From a virus, in the IMG/VR virus record IMGVR_UViG_3300011436_000003, positions 1 to 28,286 of that record: a stretch of 28,286 nt of DNA; one strand, given 5' to 3'. Position numbers and translations under genes: made by a program. Shown here piece after piece: positions 13,189 through 18,776 of the stretch. Every line of letters starts with the position of its first letter. Position 1 is the stretch's first letter. The notes beneath the pieces were generated by a model. That model had not been told where the DNA came from, did not search any database, and worked only from the letters and a program-made list of their open reading frames with translations.

Positions 13189-13627
13189 TGTCCTCTTCTC
13201 CTTCTTCGTCGGTACAGACAACAGACTCATACTCTTCGACTCGCTCCGGCTGTGCGGGGATGGTGCGGGTCTGCTTGACAACGCAACAAGTGGGGGGTAG
13301 GTAGGAATGGAGGTAGATGTCGATGTTGAGGTTGCTGCGAGAGGAAGGCCAGCAGACGTAGAGCCGTCCGTTGCTCTGCTCTTTGTCGCCTTTGCAGGCG
13401 AGGAGCCTCGTGAACTTGAGAACGAGCGCACGAGCGGCTTCCGACGGGGCTTGCTTGTCGAAGAAGAAGTCGAGAGAGGAGCTGTAGCAAGATGCCCCGG
13501 CGAGGAGGGTGAGGTCCTCGTCTGTGAGTTCGCCTGTGAGGTGTACGAAGGCGCGTTTTGCCACGAGCAATCTGTCGATTGTTTCGTCGATGGATGCTAG
13601 CTCTATTGCGATTATGCCTCGATTCAT
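13172..13627 (-). CDS. Hypothetical protein (151 aa)
   Basis: This is a mixed alpha/beta-looking protein with a helical N-terminal half (IASIDETIDRLLVAKRAF-like) and five scattered Cys, including a CC pair near residue 115. No domain is recognised. An AGAGGAG site precedes the ATG, which overlaps the stop of the gene above as ATGA. The acidic C-terminus (CTDEEGEEDN) overlaps the start of the next gene by 17 bases. Function unknown. Confidence 0.7.
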   Translation of the reverse strand: MNRGIIAIELASIDETIDRLLVAKRAFVHLTGELTDEDLTLLAGASCYSSSLDFFFDKQAPSEAARALVLKFTRLLACKGDKEQSNGRLYVCWPSSRSNLNIDIYLHSYLPPTCCVVKQTRTIPAQPERVEEYESVVCTDEEGEEDNAPTN

Positions 13628-13995
13628 ATCAAAATCTCCTCTTCGTCTATTAGCTCCCCTCTCGTTGCCTCTCGACGGTCGAACGTCTGCGAGCCCCTCA
13701 GCGTTGAGCGGACCAGAGGGGGGCCGTGGGCCTCGAGGACGGGTCCGATCTCCAGGGCGAGAGTGAAGGAGCAGGCTGTGTAGTCATCTTGGTAGAAGGT
13801 TAGTTCGAGACGGGGTGGGTCCGTCTCGGAGATACCGAAGGCGCAGGCCCGGACCCGGAGGGCGGTGAAGTCTGGGTAGGGCGCGAGGCGGTCGGTGAGC
13901 GTGGGGTTGAAGGGGTTCGTGGTGGCTCCTTTCTGTTCAAAGGCTGAACGGTTAGCGTTCGTATCTATCCTGCCACCGGCGTTCTGCCTCGTCAT
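13624..13995 (-). CDS. Hypothetical protein, start uncertain (possible ACG start at 13920)
   Basis: The product is beta-rich by appearance (RLELTFYQDDYTACSFTLAL) and of unknown function. The first ATG (13995) lies 44 bases inside the preceding gene and has no good ribosome binding site. A strong AAAGGAG site lies instead at 13926-13932, five bases before an in-frame ACG codon at 13918-13920. A copy of the repeated dyad (13934-13950) fills the short gap between that site and the upstream stop, as at other gene starts here. No in-frame ATG, GTG or TTG exists between these points. A shorter product of about 98 residues, starting at ACG, is therefore plausible. Confidence 0.6.
   Translation of the reverse strand: MTRQNAGGRIDTNANRSAFEQKGATTNPFNPTLTDRLAPYPDFTALRVRACAFGISETDPPRLELTFYQDDYTACSFTLALEIGPVLEAHGPPLVRSTLRGSQTFDRREATRGELIDEEEILI
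13934..13950. promoter_or_regulatory. Dyad site 3: TGTTCA-N5-TGAACG
   Basis: The inner 5-base arms GTTCA/TGAAC are perfect, with a 5-base spacer; the outer pair differs. The site begins right after the stop of the zinc-ribbon gene (13952) and ends one base before the AAAGGAG site of the following gene, so it sits where an operator or a translational control hairpin would be expected. Confidence 0.6.
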
Positions 13996-14248
13996 CGTAG
14001 AGCGCTTCTTCCCAGGCTTGGTAGGTCTCTTGGCCTATGGAATAGGCGTACTCCTGGTCGACGGGGGTGCCGCAGCTAGGGCAAGCGTCGGGAAAGTTGT
14101 CAACGCAGCCGGCCTCCCCTGGGTCTCCGTAGGCTGGGGAGCTGGGGTTGGAGCAGGGTGGGGGAGGCCGGTCGGGGGAGAAGGCAGCGTCGGAGGCGAC
14201 GACCGCGTCGCATTCGAGACAGCGGAGTTCGAAGGTGAAGGGCTTCAT
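13952..14248 (-). CDS. Zinc-ribbon hypothetical protein (98 aa)
   Basis: The start MKPFTFELRCLECDAVV carries the first knuckle CLEC (10-13), and CPSC (about 56-59) provides the second, separated by a Pro/Gly-rich loop with two more Cys. The C-terminus is an acidic, aromatic helix (YQAWEEALYDDEAERRW). A GAGGTGG site precedes the ATG, which overlaps the stop of the gene above. Function unknown; a small zinc-binding adaptor is likely. Confidence 0.7.
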   Translation of the reverse strand: MKPFTFELRCLECDAVVASDAAFSPDRPPPPCSNPSSPAYGDPGEAGCVDNFPDACPSCGTPVDQEYAYSIGQETYQAWEEALYDDEAERRWQDRYER

Positions 14249-14628
14249 ATCGCCACCTCATCCACCAGCTCTCGCGCCTCCGGCTCCTTTTGCTGTCGAG
14301 TGGGTCGAGGGGGAGCGGGCTCCCCTTTGATGATATAGCGATGCCCTCCCCCTTGAGAGGCTTGGAGGTGGAGGTGGAGTTCGAGCCAAGTGGCCGTGGC
14401 CAGGCCGCAAGAGCAGCGGTGGAGGACGGAGCGGTAGACGGAGAGACGGCGGCCTTCGAGCCGGTGGCTCGAGACGAGTCGGGCCAGGGCGGACTCGTTC
14501 GCGCTCTGCTCTTCTAGAAGAGCCTGTCGGAGAGCGAGACGAGGGGAGATCTCAAGGAGCCAGTGGCAGTCGAGACAGAGGCCGTCGATCTGGGAGGGGA
14601 GGGGGCAGTTGCGACAGGGGTTAGACAT
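14245..14628 (-). CDS. Cys-rich hypothetical protein (127 aa)
   Basis: The N-terminus MSNPCRNCPLP with CLDCHW (18-23) forms a zinc knuckle pair, and a further CSCG lies at about 72-75. The region between is helical and Arg/Leu-rich. The C-terminal 30 residues are Pro/Glu-rich and probably disordered. A GAAGGAGCC site precedes the ATG. The protein overlaps both neighbours (8 and 4 bases). Function unknown. Confidence 0.7.
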   Translation of the reverse strand: MSNPCRNCPLPSQIDGLCLDCHWLLEISPRLALRQALLEEQSANESALARLVSSHRLEGRRLSVYRSVLHRCSCGLATATWLELHLHLQASQGGGHRYIIKGEPAPPRPTRQQKEPEARELVDEVAI

Positions 14629-14782
14629 CGCTTGGCTCCTTCTTGGCTAAGAGTATAAGCTTATCGAGGTCCTCGATAAACTCTTTTTTATACTCTTCAA
14701 CCGCCGGAGCCCACTCGAAAAGAATCTTGTCATAGAGTTTCTCTAGTTCCGTTTTGACTCTCTTTGTGCCGCGTGCGTTCAT
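14621..14782 (-). CDS. Small charged helical protein (53 aa)
   Basis: This protein begins MNARGTKRVKTELEKLYDKI and continues as an almost continuous charged amphipathic helix rich in Lys, Glu and Leu. It may dimerise or bind a partner. The start at 14782 has an AAAGGGGAC site and overlaps the stop of the gene above as ATGA; the far longer frame containing it is a shadow. Its local base composition is richer in A/T than that of its neighbours. Function unknown. Confidence 0.7.
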   Translation of the reverse strand: MNARGTKRVKTELEKLYDKILFEWAPAVEEYKKEFIEDLDKLILLAKKEPSDV

Positions 14783-15078
14783 TGTACGGTCCCCTTTCGA
14801 ATGGCGAGAAGGCCAGAGGGGCCGACCTCGATGAGGCGAGCGCCGACCGCGAGGGCGATCGAGGCTATGTCGGCTACGACGGTAAAGGGAGAGTTGAGTC
14901 GCTGTTGTTGATCGTGGGTCTTGCAGGTTTCGCAGATTGTGGGGTTGCATCGGGAGATGAGTTCGACGCTGGAGACAGCGCGTAGCCGCCGGGAGCGGAG
15001 GCGAGCAACGGTCTCGGGTCGGTGCGTGTGGAAGATGGTGCCGCTGACTAAGCGGACGCTGAGGATCTGAGTGGTCAT
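14779..15078 (-). CDS. Hypothetical protein with CxxC (99 aa)
   Basis: Residues 1-20 look like beta strands (ILSVRLVSGTIFHTH); a Cys-containing segment RCNPTICETCKTH lies at about 43-55 and could bind zinc with the downstream His. A hydrophobic stretch follows (VVADIASIALAVGARLIEV). No family is recognised. Both ends overlap neighbours as ATGA. Function unknown. Confidence 0.7.
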   Translation of the reverse strand: MTTQILSVRLVSGTIFHTHRPETVARLRSRRLRAVSSVELISRCNPTICETCKTHDQQQRLNSPFTVVADIASIALAVGARLIEVGPSGLLAIRKGTVQ

Positions 15079-15380
15079 ACGAGGCCTCCTTCATCATCGA
15101 ACTCGAAGCGATTCTCCTCGTCCTCGGAGATAAAGGTCTCAACGCCGTCCCCCTCGACGACGCGGCGCTCTGCCGCGGCGGGGATGATGCCAAAGGTCGG
15201 GCTCGTCGTTGACTCCCGGCGGAGCTTCGCGGCGCTCTTGATCCGGATGGAACGTCCAGAGTGCATGTTGGTCGCGAGCCAGCCACCGTAGGGGCTAGGT
15301 CGGTCGAGACGGACAGGGACTAGGACGCCGCTGATCCGAGCGATGTAGATACTCCCTATCTGTACGTCAGCTTTGAGCAT
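15075..15380 (-). CDS. Conserved-type phage hypothetical protein (101 aa)
   Basis: The start MLKADVQIGSIYIARISGVL followed by PVRLD, GGWLATNMHSGRSIRIKSAAKLR (part of about 20-55) has the look of a small beta-barrel family often found in phage early regions, in which a GW-x-A-x-N-x-x-[TS]-GR stretch and an IKSAAxLR helix recur. Its function is not known to me. The C-terminus is very acidic. The ATG at 15380 has an AGAAGGAGG site; it overlaps the preceding 32-residue gene by 14 bases. Confidence 0.75.
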   Translation of the reverse strand: MLKADVQIGSIYIARISGVLVPVRLDRPSPYGGWLATNMHSGRSIRIKSAAKLRRESTTSPTFGIIPAAAERRVVEGDGVETFISEDEENRFEFDDEGGLV

Positions 15381-15465
15381 CGGTGGCCTCCTTCTGCTGC
15401 TGAGAGGCAAGTTCACACGCTCGACGAAAGACCGCGTTGGTCTCTCCGTACTGCGCGTTGGTCAT
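15367..15465 (-). CDS. Micro-protein (32 aa)
   Basis: An ATG with a GAGAGGAG site seven bases upstream opens MTNAQYGETNAVF and ends after 32 residues, overlapping the next gene by 14 bases. The longer frame above it lacks a ribosome binding site and crosses the intergenic gap, so the short form is preferred. It is helical and Gln/Ala-rich near the end. No function can be given. Confidence 0.5.
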   Translation of the reverse strand: MTNAQYGETNAVFRRACELASQQQKEATDAQS

Positions 15466-15688
15466 ATTGGGGCTCCTCTCGCCACTGGTACACTTGGCTG
15501 TGCTACCTAGGGCTGCTACCGAGCCGGTCAGGGCGCGGTAGTGTTCAATTGGCGGATTGTCCCATATCTGGGGAAAAAAGGGAAGTGAAAAGCGTTCACT
15601 CTTTGGACCTGGGGCATTAGGCCGCCTAAACGCCAATTAAATGCCGGGTCAGGTCCGCTCTCTCGCATCGTCCACCAGCGCCCAATAC
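15466..15688. other. Gap in the leftward operon without a confident gene
   Basis: This 223-base stretch is the largest gap inside the leftward operon. An open frame crosses it on the - strand but has no ribosome binding site. A degenerate copy of the dyad, CGTTCA-N5-TGGACC, lies at 15593-15609. A short CCCA-TATC-TGGG hairpin (around 15560) is followed by an A-run, which is not a terminator in the leftward direction. A secondary promoter for the genes below is possible but I see no convincing -35/-10 pair. Confidence 0.4.
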
Positions 15689-16057
15689 TCATCCCACTCT
15701 GCGTCGGGGGCCTCCGGGTCGGGCCGCGCTGGGCGCTCTATCAAGGCGTTCGATACAGCGGACGTAGCCAACGATATCAACGAGATTGTCCTCGTGTCCA
15801 TGGCCAGTGGCCTCCCTTGCGAGCTTCGTAGCGATCTGACAAAGGCAAACTTGCCTCGGGGACACCCGATGCCCGAGGACGACGGACCAGAGGCGCGCGA
15901 TAGCTACGATGTTGATTTCAGGGGGGCCGTAGACCTCAGCCCTACCATCAACCGCGGCTAGGGCCGCGTCGAAGATGGCTGAGTCGTATCTATCACGAAC
16001 ACCTGGCCCGTGCTGCGCACGGGTTCGGGGTCTCTTGGTGCGTCGTTGGGTGGGCAT
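15689..16057 (-). CDS. DUF6378-like phage protein
   Basis: After a basic N-terminus, the sequence VYGPPEINIVAIARLWSVVLG (in part, about 42-62), VSPRQVCLCQIATKLARE and HEDNLVDIVGYV follow the pattern of the DUF6378 family found in many phages: YGxPxxNFxxIAxLW, then a middle helix and a final DxxVDxxGY. The family is of unknown function; its His/Asp pattern hints at relation to all-alpha nucleotide pyrophosphatases, which is inference. A TAGGAC site precedes the ATG, and dyad site 4 lies 11 bases upstream of the start. Confidence 0.75.
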   Translation of the reverse strand: MPTQRRTKRPRTRAQHGPGVRDRYDSAIFDAALAAVDGRAEVYGPPEINIVAIARLWSVVLGHRVSPRQVCLCQIATKLAREATGHGHEDNLVDIVGYVRCIERLDRAPSAARPGGPRRRVG

Positions 16058-16063
16058 CGGGTC

Positions 16064-16336
16064 CTATTTGTTCAAGGGTTGAACATCTGCATTGGTCTCA
16101 GAGCGCGACTCGGAGAGAGACTCAATCGACTCCCACTCCTCAGCCTCGAATAGGGCGGGGGGCCCAGCCTCCGAGCCTGCGACCGAAGCAGGCGTCCGAT
16201 CGGCTGAGTCGAGATAGACGTAGATAAGGCGAGCTACGAGAGCGGAGACAGAGACGCCCGAGTCGGCCGCACGGCGGGAGAGACGGGCAGCGTCCCCGAG
16301 GGGGAGGTAGGTGTCTATGCGCTTGCGCTCCCTCAC
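16064..16336 (-). CDS. Ribbon-helix-helix-like DNA-binding protein (90 aa)
   Basis: Residues 1-45 (MRERKRIDTYLPLGDAARL, then SGVSVSALVARLIYVYL) fit a ribbon-helix-helix fold: a basic strand with IDTYLP, helix A, a G-V-S turn and helix B. The C-terminal half is acidic and Ser-rich and may be disordered. It probably represses genes in this phage and is, with the protein at 10542-10763, a candidate binder for the repeated dyads. Its stop lies just beside dyad site 4 and its ATG overlaps the upstream stop. Confidence 0.7.
   Translation of the reverse strand: MRERKRIDTYLPLGDAARLSRRAADSGVSVSALVARLIYVYLDSADRTPASVAGSEAGPPALFEAEEWESIESLSESRSETNADVQPLNK
16069..16085. promoter_or_regulatory. Dyad site 4: TGTTCA-N5-TGAACA
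   Basis: A perfect 6-base inverted repeat with a 5-base spacer overlaps the last codons of the ribbon-helix-helix gene and ends 11 bases before the ATG of the DUF6378-like gene, next to that gene's TAGGAC ribosome binding site. Confidence 0.65.
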
Positions 16337-16581
16337 GGCTGAGGCTCCTCGACGTCGAGAGCTATGGAGGCTGTCCCGTCTTTGTAGACGACAACGAGAA
16401 GCTGGGGTAGGTCAGGTTGGAGATTCGGACCCTGTTTGAGATAGTAGGGAATCACGAGGAGGTCCTTTCGAGAGAGGTCCTCGTTCACAGCCTTGCGGAG
16501 GGCAAAGAGCCGTGGGGCAGAGACAAGGACCAAATCAGGGATGCCGAAGTCTAGGAGCTGTTGAAGGGGGCTAGAAGTCAT
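16333..16581 (-). CDS. Small hypothetical protein (82 aa)
   Basis: The protein alternates hydrophobic strands (LVLVSAPRLFALRKAV, LLVIPYYL, QLLVVVYKDGTASIAL), giving a beta-rich look. No family is recognised. Its ATG lies 11 bases inside the Dps-like gene and its stop overlaps the next ATG. Function unknown. Confidence 0.7.
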   Translation of the reverse strand: MTSSPLQQLLDFGIPDLVLVSAPRLFALRKAVNEDLSRKDLLVIPYYLKQGPNLQPDLPQLLVVVYKDGTASIALDVEEPQP

Positions 16582-17023
16582 CTTCCACCATTGAGTTGAG
16601 GATAGGGGCGCGAGGGGCCGGTTGCTGTGTAGCTAGGCGCTGGCGGAGGAGATAGACAGCTCCCTCATGCCGGTCCGCGATGCCTTGGACTAGGTTCTGC
16701 GTCCCAGGGGAACAGGCGGTCTGGTTGTCTTGGATAAGACGGAGGATAGCAGCCTCCTGGCGGAGGGCGGTGGGGAATGGCGTGTCGGTCTGGTTAGGAA
16801 AGAGGCTGGCTACCATAGCAACCTGACCGGCGAGAGAGCCGCCGAGACCTACCAGGCGCTCCGCGAGGGGGTCGATGTCCGCTTCGGTCGTATCGTAGAG
16901 CCGCCCCAGGAGCAAGTGATCGGCGTAGTTCGGGGAGGCGAGCCAATGTGCCTCTTCGTAGAAGAGGGCTAGCGCTCGCAAGCGAGCGAGGAGAGAGAAG
17001 AGGAACTCGTTGGTGGGGGTCAT
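16571..17023 (-). CDS. Dps/ferritin-like protein
   Basis: Of 150 residues, the first 60 follow the Dps pattern: LALFYEEAHWLASPNYADHL, then RLYDTTEADIDPLAERLVGLGG. The residues that in Dps form the ferroxidase site are present as H26, H36, D51 and E55; the 15-residue step from H36 to D51 and the 4-residue step to E55 equal those of E. coli H63, D78 and E82. Dps proteins oxidise iron with peroxide, store it and shield DNA. A phage version could protect phage or host DNA, or be a related fold without storage. It is the second gene of the operon, its start overlapping the endonuclease-like gene by four bases. Confidence 0.75.
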   Translation of the reverse strand: MTPTNEFLFSLLARLRALALFYEEAHWLASPNYADHLLLGRLYDTTEADIDPLAERLVGLGGSLAGQVAMVASLFPNQTDTPFPTALRQEAAILRLIQDNQTACSPGTQNLVQGIADRHEGAVYLLRQRLATQQPAPRAPILNSMVEDDF

Positions 17024-17406
17024 AGAGACTCCTTTCCGTGTAGGGCTAGGACAGACGCAGCGAAGAGGAGAAGCTGCGCTGTCGTAGCGTTTTGTTTCAT
17101 TCGGTTAGCGAGGTCGGAGACGACTTGCACGTTGCCTTTGGTATAGCCGAGGGAGGGGTCGATCTGACTCAATGTTGAGTTAGTTGGTAGTTCGTGTTCT
17201 AAGTCGTGGGTGAGAGGGATATGAAGGTAAGGGCAGATGCGAGGGATAATTACGTCTCCTATCGAGATAGAGAAAGGGAGCTTCGCTCGCCTCGCGTGGA
17301 GCTTAGCAGCTTGCCAGAGCCAACGTTCACGACAGAGTAGGTAGTGAGCACGGACCTTTCCTGGGTTCTCTCTGTGCCACTTTATTTGACCCGCTTTAAT
17401 AGGCAT
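17020..17406 (-). CDS. Putative HNH/endonuclease VII-like protein, first gene of the leftward operon
   Basis: The product (128 residues from 17406) has ICPYLHIPLTHD, then STLSQIDPSLGYTKGNV and ANRMKQNAT. This order (CPxLxIxL, SxLxxIDxxxGYxKGNVxVxS, AxxxKxxAT) is common in phage HNH-like endonucleases where D and N of the second motif belong to the active site. The N-terminal 40 residues are basic. Two starts are possible: 17406, with an AGGTGA site inside dyad site 5, or 17463, with GAGAGGACA. I prefer 17406 because the HNH gene at 4864 has the same dyad-C-ATG arrangement. If real, it is the first gene made from the operon. Confidence 0.65.
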   Translation of the reverse strand: MPIKAGQIKWHRENPGKVRAHYLLCRERWLWQAAKLHARRAKLPFSISIGDVIIPRICPYLHIPLTHDLEHELPTNSTLSQIDPSLGYTKGNVQVVSDLANRMKQNATTAQLLLFAASVLALHGKESL

Positions 17407-17407
17407 G

Positions 17408-17423
17408 TGTTCACCTATGAACA
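17408..17423. promoter_or_regulatory. Dyad site 5: TGTTCA-N4-TGAACA
   Basis: A perfect 6-base inverted repeat with a 4-base spacer ends one base before the ATG at 17406. In the mRNA the AGGTGA ribosome binding site lies within the loop and right arm, so either a bound repressor or the hairpin itself would hinder translation of the first operon gene. Confidence 0.65.
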
Positions 17424-17521
17424 GTTTTATTGAGGGGGCGGTCGGAACGCCGAGTGAGCACATTGTCCTCTCTTACAGGGAGCGACACAAGACGAAAGAA
17501 AGGCGAAAGCTTTCTAAAATT

Positions 17522-17535
17522 CCCCACATGTGGGG
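17522..17535. promoter_or_regulatory. Perfect 14-bp palindrome CCCCACATGTGGGG
   Basis: The palindrome lies about 60 bases upstream of the first leftward gene (from 17463) and next to an AT-richer stretch. Its place suits an operator for the leftward operon. Nothing in the window shows which protein would bind. Confidence 0.4.
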
Positions 17536-17578
17536 GCGAATATTCAAGTGTGCCCGTACCTCTGCGGTTTTTGAATGA

Positions 17579-17668
17579 TGTGTTCCTCTGTCTCTCCCTC
17601 TCTATCTCTTCTTTTTTTTTTTTGTTTTTAGAAAGAGAGAGAGACAGTAGGGGAGAGAGGGGAGCACA
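17579..17668. repeat. Long inverted repeat with pyrimidine/purine arms and T12 loop
   Basis: The left arm 17579-17598 pairs with 17651-17668 over 18 positions (two G-T pairs) with a 2-base bulge. An inner, competing arm pair, 17588-17602 with 17633-17647, shares the CTGTCTCTC core. The loop holds T12 (17612-17623) and T5. From 17584 to 17629 one strand is almost all pyrimidine, then almost all purine. It could be a replication origin element, a DNA structure, or a two-state RNA hairpin in a leader. Confidence 0.6.
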
Positions 17669-17934
17669 TCGAGCCGAAACCGTGCGCTTGCACGCAAGCT
17701 TGAGAAAATGCCCCTACGGGCAGGCATAGGAGGGGCCGTTTTCGCTCTTTGTGCGCTTTGCGCGTGGGTCTTGAACACTTCCGAGGGAGCGAAGGAGCCT
17801 AGGACGGAGCCTAGACCATTGAGCATAAGCGAGGGTGCGCCTAGGGAGCGCGTCGCGGCCCTGCGACATTAGATAGCGTCGCACCCTGCTAATGCCGGGA
17901 TGAACGCAATTCACCTGCGAGAGAGCGAATATGC

Positions 17935-17964
17935 TTGACACTGTAGGGGCGCGGGCTGTACAAT
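17935..17964 (+). promoter_or_regulatory. Sigma70-type promoter P1 (TTGACA-N18-TACAAT)
   Basis: A perfect -35 (17935-17940) and a 5/6 -10 (17959-17964) are separated by 18 bases. Transcription would start near 17971 and run into the small gene at 17993. The match is among the best in the window. Confidence 0.75.
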
Positions 17965-17992
17965 CCGCAGTATGGAGAAGGGAGCACAAGCT

Positions 17993-18109
17993 ATGAGGCG
18001 AATTGAGACACAGACGACAACGGGGCCGTTGCGCTTTACCACGTACGCCGATGGGACACGCCTCGTAGAGCGCTACCTCTGCGGCGCTTGGCTCCCTATC
18101 GCCGCGTAG
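17993..18109 (+). CDS. Promoter-proximal micro-protein (38 aa)
   Basis: An ATG with an AAGGGAG site eight bases upstream, about 20 bases downstream of promoter P1, opens MRRIETQTTTGPLRF and ends IAA after 38 residues. An upstream in-frame ATG at 17972 lies at the expected transcription start and is less likely. The protein is basic at the N-terminus, with one Cys and aromatic residues, and matches nothing I know. Strong promoter plus good ribosome binding site suggest early, high expression, as for phage micro-proteins that interfere with host factors, but this is inference. Confidence 0.55.
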   Translation: MRRIETQTTTGPLRFTTYADGTRLVERYLCGAWLPIAA

Positions 18110-18119
18110 CGCGTGCCTC

Positions 18120-18148
18120 TTGACACGTGAGAGCGCGCTTGCTATATG
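18120..18148 (+). promoter_or_regulatory. Sigma70-type promoter P2 (TTGACA-N17-TATATG)
   Basis: A perfect -35 (18120-18125) is followed after 17 bases by TATATG (18143-18148), a 4/6 -10. It begins 11 bases after the stop of the micro-protein and serves the gene at 18308 through a leader of about 150 bases. Confidence 0.7.
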
Positions 18149-18307
18149 TAGTGCCCCTCGGTTGACTATCGAGGGAGAAAGAGAGGAGTGAACGGATTCG
18201 CGCCTAAGGCGTCCGGTCTGAAGGCAAGGAACGCGGCTACTTAGCAACCTGAGACAAGGCGAACATCGGCAACGTGCGAGACAAGGCATGTAGAGGAAAC
18301 TCATACC
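18149..18307 (+). promoter_or_regulatory. Untranslated leader of the 18308 gene
   Basis: The leader opens with a 6-bp hairpin CCCTCG-N9-CGAGGG (18155-18175) right at the predicted 5' end, and carries a direct repeat of GAGACAAGGC (18251-18260 and 18278-18287) shortly before the start codon. A 5' hairpin can stabilise an mRNA. I cannot assign a known riboswitch. Confidence 0.4.
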
Positions 18308-18718
18308 ATGGCATACAAACTCGGATTCAAGCGCGTCGGGAGTCTGTTGACGGCAGAGAAGGCGACCGATGGGAAGGAACACAGACTGGCGCGGTTTGTA
18401 CCTTTCATCCGTGGCGAGGGGACCGAAACGAAGGAAGACTTGCAGAAGGGACTCGGCGCGCTCTACGACGCCTGGGCGAAGTTTGACCAGTCGAAGAAGG
18501 GACGGAAAGAGACTAACGGGAAGGTCGAACCGGCGGATGTCGACTATGCTTCATTCGGGAACACATCCCCTGCAACGCCGGAGCGCTTTCTCGCGGCCCT
18601 CTGGCGTGGTCTGAGCCTGGACCACACGCCGGAGATGCAAGCTGCGCTTGCGCAGTTCCACAAGGGACGGGGAGAGAAGAAGGCAAGCGCCGGACGCGCT
18701 GAAAACTTCGTCGAATAG
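18308..18718 (+). CDS. Hypothetical protein in its own promoter-terminator unit (136 aa)
   Basis: The protein is basic and helical, starting MAYKLGFKRVGSLLTAEKA, with Lys-rich segments (SKKGRKETNGK; KGRGEKKAS) and a central aromatic stretch. No family is recognised. It stands alone between promoter P2 and an intrinsic terminator 22 bases after its stop, so it is a single-gene, probably strongly expressed unit facing the late genes. A GAGGA site lies ten bases before the ATG. The Lys content would suit a nucleic-acid-binding role, but that is only a guess. Confidence 0.75.
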   Translation: MAYKLGFKRVGSLLTAEKATDGKEHRLARFVPFIRGEGTETKEDLQKGLGALYDAWAKFDQSKKGRKETNGKVEPADVDYASFGNTSPATPERFLAALWRGLSLDHTPEMQAALAQFHKGRGEKKASAGRAENFVE

Positions 18719-18739
18719 GAACCGACGAAGCAGCAAGAG

Positions 18740-18764
18740 GGGCGCCCATAGGGGCGCCCTTTTT
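18740..18764 (+). terminator. Intrinsic terminator GGGCGCCC-ATAG-GGGCGCCC-T5
   Basis: A perfect 8-bp GC-only stem, a 4-base loop and a T5 run fit a rho-independent terminator. It ends the unit of the 18308 gene and separates it from the late region. Confidence 0.9.
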
Positions 18765-18776
18765 GTGTCCTTGGGG

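Larger units (their letters stand above)
17464..17934. other. Control region between divergent transcription units
   Basis: No gene is supported in these 470 bases. Present are a perfect 14-bp palindrome CCCCACATGTGGGG (17522-17535), a long pyrimidine/purine inverted repeat with a T12 run (17579-17668), a small GCTTG-CACG-CAAGC hairpin (17687-17700 area), a direct repeat of GGAGCCTAG (around 17794-17815) and a nested stem-loop (17833-17886). The leftward operon must start from here or just downstream of 17463, but I cannot find a convincing leftward -35/-10 pair; TTGAAT to the right of the palindrome is the best weak candidate. Confidence 0.6.

Noticed and set aside
15593-15609. CGTTCA-N5-TGGACC as a further dyad copy
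   Set aside because: Two or three positions of the right arm differ; kept only as a possible degenerate site.
18188-18244. An 18-codon GTG-started frame in the leader of the 18308 gene
   Set aside because: The AGAGGA stretch directly touches the GTG, too close for normal initiation; no leader-peptide features such as repeated regulatory codons.
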